A stretch of 64,000 nucleotides of DNA from Whitmania pigra (lineage: Eukaryota; Annelida; Clitellata; Hirudinida; Haemopidae), in contig JAJTWR010000458.1 of assembly GCA_021613335.1 (NCBI GenBank), positions 273,501 to 337,500 of the forward strand. Direction: 5' to 3'. Below, piece by piece: positions 53,101 to 64,000 of the stretch. Both the position numbers and the translations under genes were made by a program. The notes below the pieces were generated by a model, which was not told the DNA's origin, made no database searches, and saw only the letters and a list, made by a program, of their open reading frames with translations. Position 1 is the first letter of the stretch. The number at the start of each line of letters is the position of its first letter.

Positions 53101-56100
53101 AAATGTTTTAGATTTTCTATCACGCCAGATAGAAGCATGAAAACAAGAAGAATTCCTAATTCTCATTCACCACCAAAATAATTAAAAATTATTTTTGATT
53201 ATTGAGGAAATTATGACTGAATAAAAGAATTAAACGTGCTCACCAAAACATTTTAGAAATAAATTCTATTTATTTGCAGAATTTATTACCCGTTTTCTCA
53301 GCTGAAACACAACAAGAGTTGGCGCATCGAATCTTAAATATTTTATTTTACTCCTCGTGAAAAAAGTCGAAGTTACTTAAAATAAATTATTGCTTACTTC
53401 AGTCTTCCGGCTTGGATGATCTTTCTTCGTTTTGTTTTTAATTATTTAAATATTTATGTAAAATCCAATTTATTCCAATTCGACAACAATTTTTTTTTTA
53501 AATATTTTCGTGGAATAAATGCCTTGTATTCCAAATACATTGTTAGGTATATGATATACCGTATATCCAGGCAACAAATGAACCGCCATCACACTGGCAT
53601 CTTTATGTTCAAACTGGACCATCACATATTTCCTTACTTATATAATGAACTTTTATAACTCACTCACCACTACATTCTTATGTACTACGATTTATCCCAA
53701 AATACAAATAATTCTTTGCCAGATCTAACACACTACTTCATTCCATCACATGCTAGGATCCTAAAACTTATTCAAAATCCCAGCCACATTATTTTCTCAA
53801 CCGAGCATATTTTCTTTCAAACGCATGTTCAAACACTTCTTTATAAATTCGCCATCATTTCTCTGACATCTCATTCACTCTCCGTCCAAAATAATAGACC
53901 CATAGTCACAATTCAATGGTTTTTTAAATATTTTTGGGTTGTCCAGATAGCGGGATACCAATCCCTTTAGGATCAACCTTTGCGCGGGCATAATTTTGTT
54001 TTTTTTTTATTTTATGTTGTTTATTTCTTGTCCTGCTCAATAGAGGAAAAACATGAGTTAATTTATAACTGGTATTAATAATACAATTTAATAATACATG
54101 TTATCTATAAATTAAGATTGCTTTAAAAAGTTTAATCAAAGAAAACAATCCATCGAAGGTTTTGTGCACAAAGCACAGATCTCAAGAAGTAAAAAATCAT
54201 AAAACAAACGCATTAAAAAAGGGATAAATAATAATTTAACAAATCTATAAATTAATGAATTAATTTCTTCACGGTGCACAAGATTAGGCACCAGAGAGCA
54301 AAATCTGAAATTTCTGATTGAACCTTTGATTGAAGATCCACAAACGATTGAAAAACTAATCGAAATCACGTGATTTAAGAACATCCAGGTGAATATGAAT
54401 GTGAATGTGAATGTTTAAAATATGAAACTCAACCTCAGATTTCCAAGAACAACGATGTTCTTCAGAAGAATGTGTAATGAATCTTCCTACTTATCGGATT
54501 CCCCATGATTTTCGCTCAATTTGAACTATCGATTTCTCGTTCATTTTTTTTATAGAAATTATTGTTTAATTTAATCTATTTATTTAATTAAATGCATATC
54601 TCTTAAGAATTACATGCATATTTCCTGTTCATATGCTTTTAATAAATATCTGGTTTGCAATGGATTCAACATCTTGTTTTTCCGACGATTGCAAATAGTA
54701 TTAACGTAAACATATGTAATTAAGACCAATTTCATTAATAATTGTAAATTTTCTTAAGAATGTAATTAAAGCCAATTTGATTAATAAATATAAATTTATA
54801 TTGGAATTCTTCAACGAGAGAAGTTGTTGATCAAGTGCTTGCAACGCGTGGATGTCCTTTGAAGCTGTTGTTAGCCACTCCTTCCTATGCAGAGATGAGG
54901 AGAGAACAAACATGGAATGTGACATCCACTTTACACTTCAGGTAGTAAAAGGAACGACATAAAGATGAGTACAATGAGTAACTTCAAGAGAATTTCATGC
55001 CCGTCATCGGTAATCATGCAATTTGCCATAATTATCGAACAATTATTTCCATCAGCTGCATCAACATTAAGTAATTATTTTACACAATGTTAAACTTCTC
55101 AAAGTAGTTTATCAAATAACTAAAGTAGACAATCATTATAAGTTCATTGAATTCAAATGTTTTTTGGTGCAACATCACTGAAGATTTCATTCGATGTATG
55201 ACATGGTGCCACATTTAAAACATTTTCTTTTCATGTCCAAAATTTATTAAATTTTAATGTTTTTCGTAATTTTTGTGAATTTTTAATTTTATTCTAATAC
55301 TTATTTAAGTATTTTAAGAAGTGTTCTCCCTTTTTTTGTACATCAACAAACCAACGAATCTCCTTGTATTGAGCGGTTTCAAGTTTCAATGTTTGCCAGG
55401 TGTTGGTGGCATCAAATTATGGTCTCATTCAGAAATAATTCCAGAAATTTAAAGTGGATGTGAAAAAAATTATAAATTGAAAAATAAATTCCACTTAACA
55501 AGTACATTTTTGGAGAAACTTTTGCATTTAGATACATTTTAAAATTCGATCGGTCAGACATTTTGACAGTCCTTGAGAAAAAAAAACTACAGGCGGAGGT
55601 GTGATGTTCATATTGAGAGAAGGCACCTTAAGAATTTATGGCTCGTGTCAGAGATGTTAACGCGAATACATGGAAAAAAGAAAAGTTTCAAAAAATTTGT
55701 ATGTTTCCATTTAGCAGCAAATATGATGCATGACTTCACAACCCATCTGGAAATGAGGCTTCTATGTTTGGTTTATAACGATGGACGTCCTTTATTGCTT
55801 TCGTGCATCTTCAGATTATTGGAAAAGTATTTTCTGCTCTACGATTTCAATATTCGATTCATAATTTAATTCCTAAGTCAATTACGTCAATGGTTTTAAT
55901 TATCAGTAGAACTACCAGTAGTATTTCGAATATTAAAATTACCTAAATTGTGCTAGTAGCATCGATTAGAATAAGCGCTGCAATGAGGCGCAAGCTTGAA
56001 TGAGTTATATCTTGTTTATTGTTATTGTAAGCTTTAATTAAATAATGTCCAACAAACAATTTTTATTCCCAATTTGAAATAATTCCACGACTGCTTCCCA

Positions 56101-56280
56101 ACTTCAATAAATGCACAACTAACGAAGAGTCTCAAGTGGAGTGTCGTTTGCAAAGAAGATAAATTAATTTACCTTAAGTTATCATTTCAGAAAATGTAAA
56201 TAAAATAAGCAAACTTTATGTTGCTGTTGATTCAAATCGCTAGCTCCACCAACCTGTTATTCATCTTTTGATGTTTCGGA
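50151..56280. other. Gene-poor AT-rich intergenic DNA
   Basis: About 6 kb with only short, unsupported open frames (for example near 53,416-53,970 and 55,573-55,869, both of chance-like composition). An ATT run lies at about 50,239-50,262. No gene, RNA or transposon signature was recognised. Confidence 0.45.
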
Positions 56281-56308
56281 AGTGAGGAAGTGAGTGGAGT
56301 GAGCTGCA

Positions 56309-56315
56309 TATATAA
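56309..56315 (+). promoter_or_regulatory. Possible TATA box of the GPCR gene
   Basis: TATATAA in a less AT-rich context (CTGCATATATAACGCGC), about 300 bases upstream of the receptor start codon on the same strand. A start site near 56,340 would follow. Suggestive only, given the AT-rich genome. Confidence 0.35.
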
Positions 56316-56616
56316 CGCGCAACATCTGGATATCCACGAGAGCTGAGACAAACAAACTGTTAGCTTCGTTTTTATCAATAGATTACTAGTTCGTGATTTT
56401 CAAACTTGAAAGATGAATTCAAACTCAACTTATTTAGAAAATAAAAATGCAATTATAGTTTTATTCTAAGTGAGCCGATATACTTTTAAGTTTTTTCAGA
56501 CTGTCTTTCATAACTGAGTCTTAAGGAGCTTTGAGTCTGAACTTTTCCGCTAGCAAAATAGATAGATCCGTACTTTCTCAGCCAATGAATGAATCCAAGT
56601 AAATCTGAAACTCATC

Positions 56617-62153
<5,537 letters not shown>

Positions 62154-62158
62154 GTCAG

Positions 62159-62340
62159 TGACGATGATGATGATGAAGATGATAATGATGATGGTGATGA
62201 CGATGACGATGGTAATGATGATGATGATCTTGAACCAGAATCGGTAAAGTTAAAAAATGTTGTTGTCGATAATGATGATGATGGCATTGATTATTACATC
62301 TTCGGTGATGATGATGATGACGACGGCAATGATAGTGATT
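62159..62340. repeat. (GAT)n-rich repeat after GPCR exon 3
   Basis: GATGAT/GACGAT-rich DNA directly 3' of the donor. The open frame rich in Asp that runs through it is intronic. Confidence 0.75.
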
Positions 62341-62518
62341 GCTGGCCACCAGCAACAAATTTCAACGAAAATAAAGATTTTGTGATTTGGAAAGGATGGT
62401 GTTGTGAAGGAAAAACGAAAATAGCATTCAGTGCATCTCGTCAGATGAACTGAAATTGATCGGAGAATCGGGTCGTTATTTGAAAAGCCTGTTGAGGTTG
62501 AATGTATAAATTTACTTT

Positions 62519-64000
62519 GTCGTTATTATTATTATTAAAATTATTATTATTATTTATTTATTTATTTATTAATCATCAAACTGAAGTTTTACACAAGTCT
62601 GTACAATTAACGTACAAAAAGTACAACACAAGCTCCGAATGACAAGGATAATCAGGTATAAGTTAAGAAACGATTGAATTCAAAGTCACGTATCAGATCA
62701 TTAAAACGAGAAACCGTATCCGAATTCAGTATTTCGTTTGATAGTGCGTTCCATGGTTTTACTATCCTATTAAAGAAAGAATATTTGACAACATCTGATG
62801 AAAATTTACTGCATCGAAGTTTGAAACTGTGTCATCTCGTGCCTGGGTAATCCTGGACGAGTAACAGATGCCTCAGGGGGAATCCCCAAAGCCATTTAGT
62901 AATTTGAAGCAAAATGTTAAGTCAGCCAGGAGGTGCCATCTCTCCAGGGTCATAAGTTTAAGATGCCTTAGTCTTTCCAAGTGGCGGTATTTAGCAACTG
63001 AGGGTATTGATTTGGTAAATCGTTTCTGGATTTTTTTCAACTCTATCAATTAGGTATTTGTGGTGAGTGTTCCATACTGGGGAACCACATTCAAGAATAG
63101 GTCTGACGAAGGCGCAAAAGGCAAGCTTTAGAACATTCTGGTCCCTCGAGGAGAAGGAAGCCCTAATCATCCACGAAACTGTTGAAGCTTTATGAACGAT
63201 TGTGTCAAAGTGGGCTGCAAACTTTAAGCTTGGGTCCATCATAACCTCGAGATATCTAATCCTGTCCACTCATTGGAAGGTCTGACCGTTGATAGTGTAC
63301 TCATGGCTATTTCTTTTCTTTCTGCGGCCCCCTACGGAGAAACCTGACATTTCTTTGGAGCTGAAGTTGACAGATGTGACAGATGATGAACTGCACTGTC
63401 GAGAGCAGACTGCAGTTCGGTTTCGAACGAAGTTGGAAAACAGTAAAGCTTAACATCATCAGCAAATAGTTTGCAAACGACACCCGCATTTGTGAATAAG
63501 CTCGGAAGATCCTTGATGCACAATGAAAAGAGTGTGGGGCCAAGAACACTGACCTGGGGGATACCACTGGTCACAGGAACGATATTTGATAAAATTCCAC
63601 CTACATTAACGCGCTGTTTCCTCTATGAAAGAAAGTTGGCAAGCCATCCCATATCGTTTTCATTGTAATTTGGTTAAAAACTTGTTGCGCGCTAAGGAAT
63701 CAAAAGCTTTTTTAAAATCAATGATTTTATGATGCCCACAGAATGTCTGGACTGGAGTGCTTCCGACCGTTGTGCATTCAAGTAGATTTGTCTCAGTGGA
63801 TCTACCACTCATAAATCCGTGTTGATTCCTGTTAATCTTATTAATTTATGTTGTGTTAGATGATGCATAAGCGATTTGTTAATAATCCGCTCCATTACAC
63901 GGAGCAACAGGTTGATGTGATTGAGATGGACCTGTAGTTTCCAGGGGAGTTGGTGGGACCTTTTTTATGTATCGGAGTGACTAATACCGTTTTCCACTCA
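62519..64000 (-). pseudogene. Jockey/CR1-like non-LTR retrotransposon relic (RT domain and 3' end)
   Basis: From the window edge downward the minus strand encodes RT motifs in broken frames: WKTVLVTPIHKKGPTNSPGN (finger), then KSLMHHL and HGFMSGRSTETNLLE, KIIDFKKAFDSL (catalytic Asp), SGIPQVSVLGPTLFSLCIKD, and LFADDVKLYCFP (the F-A-D-D box). After this come the post-RT segment HFDTIVHKAS and the C-terminal HSFKLR / NRIVKPWNALS region. Stops and frameshifts interrupt it at several points. The 3' end, near 62,575, closes with an AATAAAT/AAT microsatellite tail. It is 5'-open at the window edge. Confidence 0.85.

Noticed and set aside
53416..53970. Possible small genes in the 50-56 kb desert
   Set aside because: Short frames of 80-96 residues with no recognisable motif, no splice partners and no consistent coding bias.
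62154..62453. Asp-rich extension of GPCR exon 3
   Set aside because: The conserved receptor reading ends at a good donor (CAG|GTCAGT) and the extension is a GAT repeat, so it is intron.

Overview
This is an AT-rich window of animal nuclear DNA. The genes have many introns with GT-AG borders, and the gene set includes Sox, a KDM4 demethylase, NPC1, a class A peptide GPCR and a TRIP12-type HECT ligase. (AAT)n arrays, hAT transposons and non-LTR retrotransposon relics fill much of the rest. The bombesin/CCHamide-like receptor points to a bilaterian invertebrate; the phylum cannot be fixed from the sequence alone. Exon borders given here were worked out by hand from splice signals, reading phase and family alignment from memory.

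Layout. 0-10.5 kb: a repeat-rich block with (AAT)n arrays, a non-LTR reverse transcriptase (RT) relic, a pogo/Tigger relic, hAT copy 1, an isolated possible FoxJ1 first exon (5839-6072, minus) and a second RT relic (9.3-10.3 kb). 10.6-14.05 kb: a two-exon Sox gene (minus). 16.85-21.68 kb: a ten-exon KDM4 histone demethylase (minus) with a complete catalytic core. 23.2-25.3 kb: an old Charlie-like hAT relic split by hAT copy 2. 25.66-29.33 kb: two tandem secreted PEBP-family genes (minus). 29.93-32.03 kb: a DNA transposon with perfect 25-bp terminal inverted repeats (TIRs) and a decaying transposase. 32.93-44.83 kb: a complete 22-exon NPC1 sterol transporter (minus). Its 3.8-kb intron 7 holds an intronless HECT ligase gene on the opposite strand. 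45.2-45.75 kb: an inverted-repeat MITE. 48.9-50.1 kb: hAT copy 3. 50-56 kb: gene-poor AT-rich DNA. 56.6-62.15 kb: the first three coding exons of a peptide GPCR (plus), with a long (TACAA)n array in its first intron. 62.5-64 kb: the 3' part of a decayed jockey/CR1-like retrotransposon (minus).

The genes are unrelated in function (transcription factor, chromatin enzyme, secreted PEBPs, sterol export, ubiquitin ligase, neuropeptide receptor) and do not form an operon or pathway cluster. The clearest unusual items are the three hAT copies with perfect 8-bp target duplications and an internal duplication, the transposon of unassigned superfamily, the nested HECT gene, and the tandem PEBPs. I found no convincing previously undescribed molecular system.
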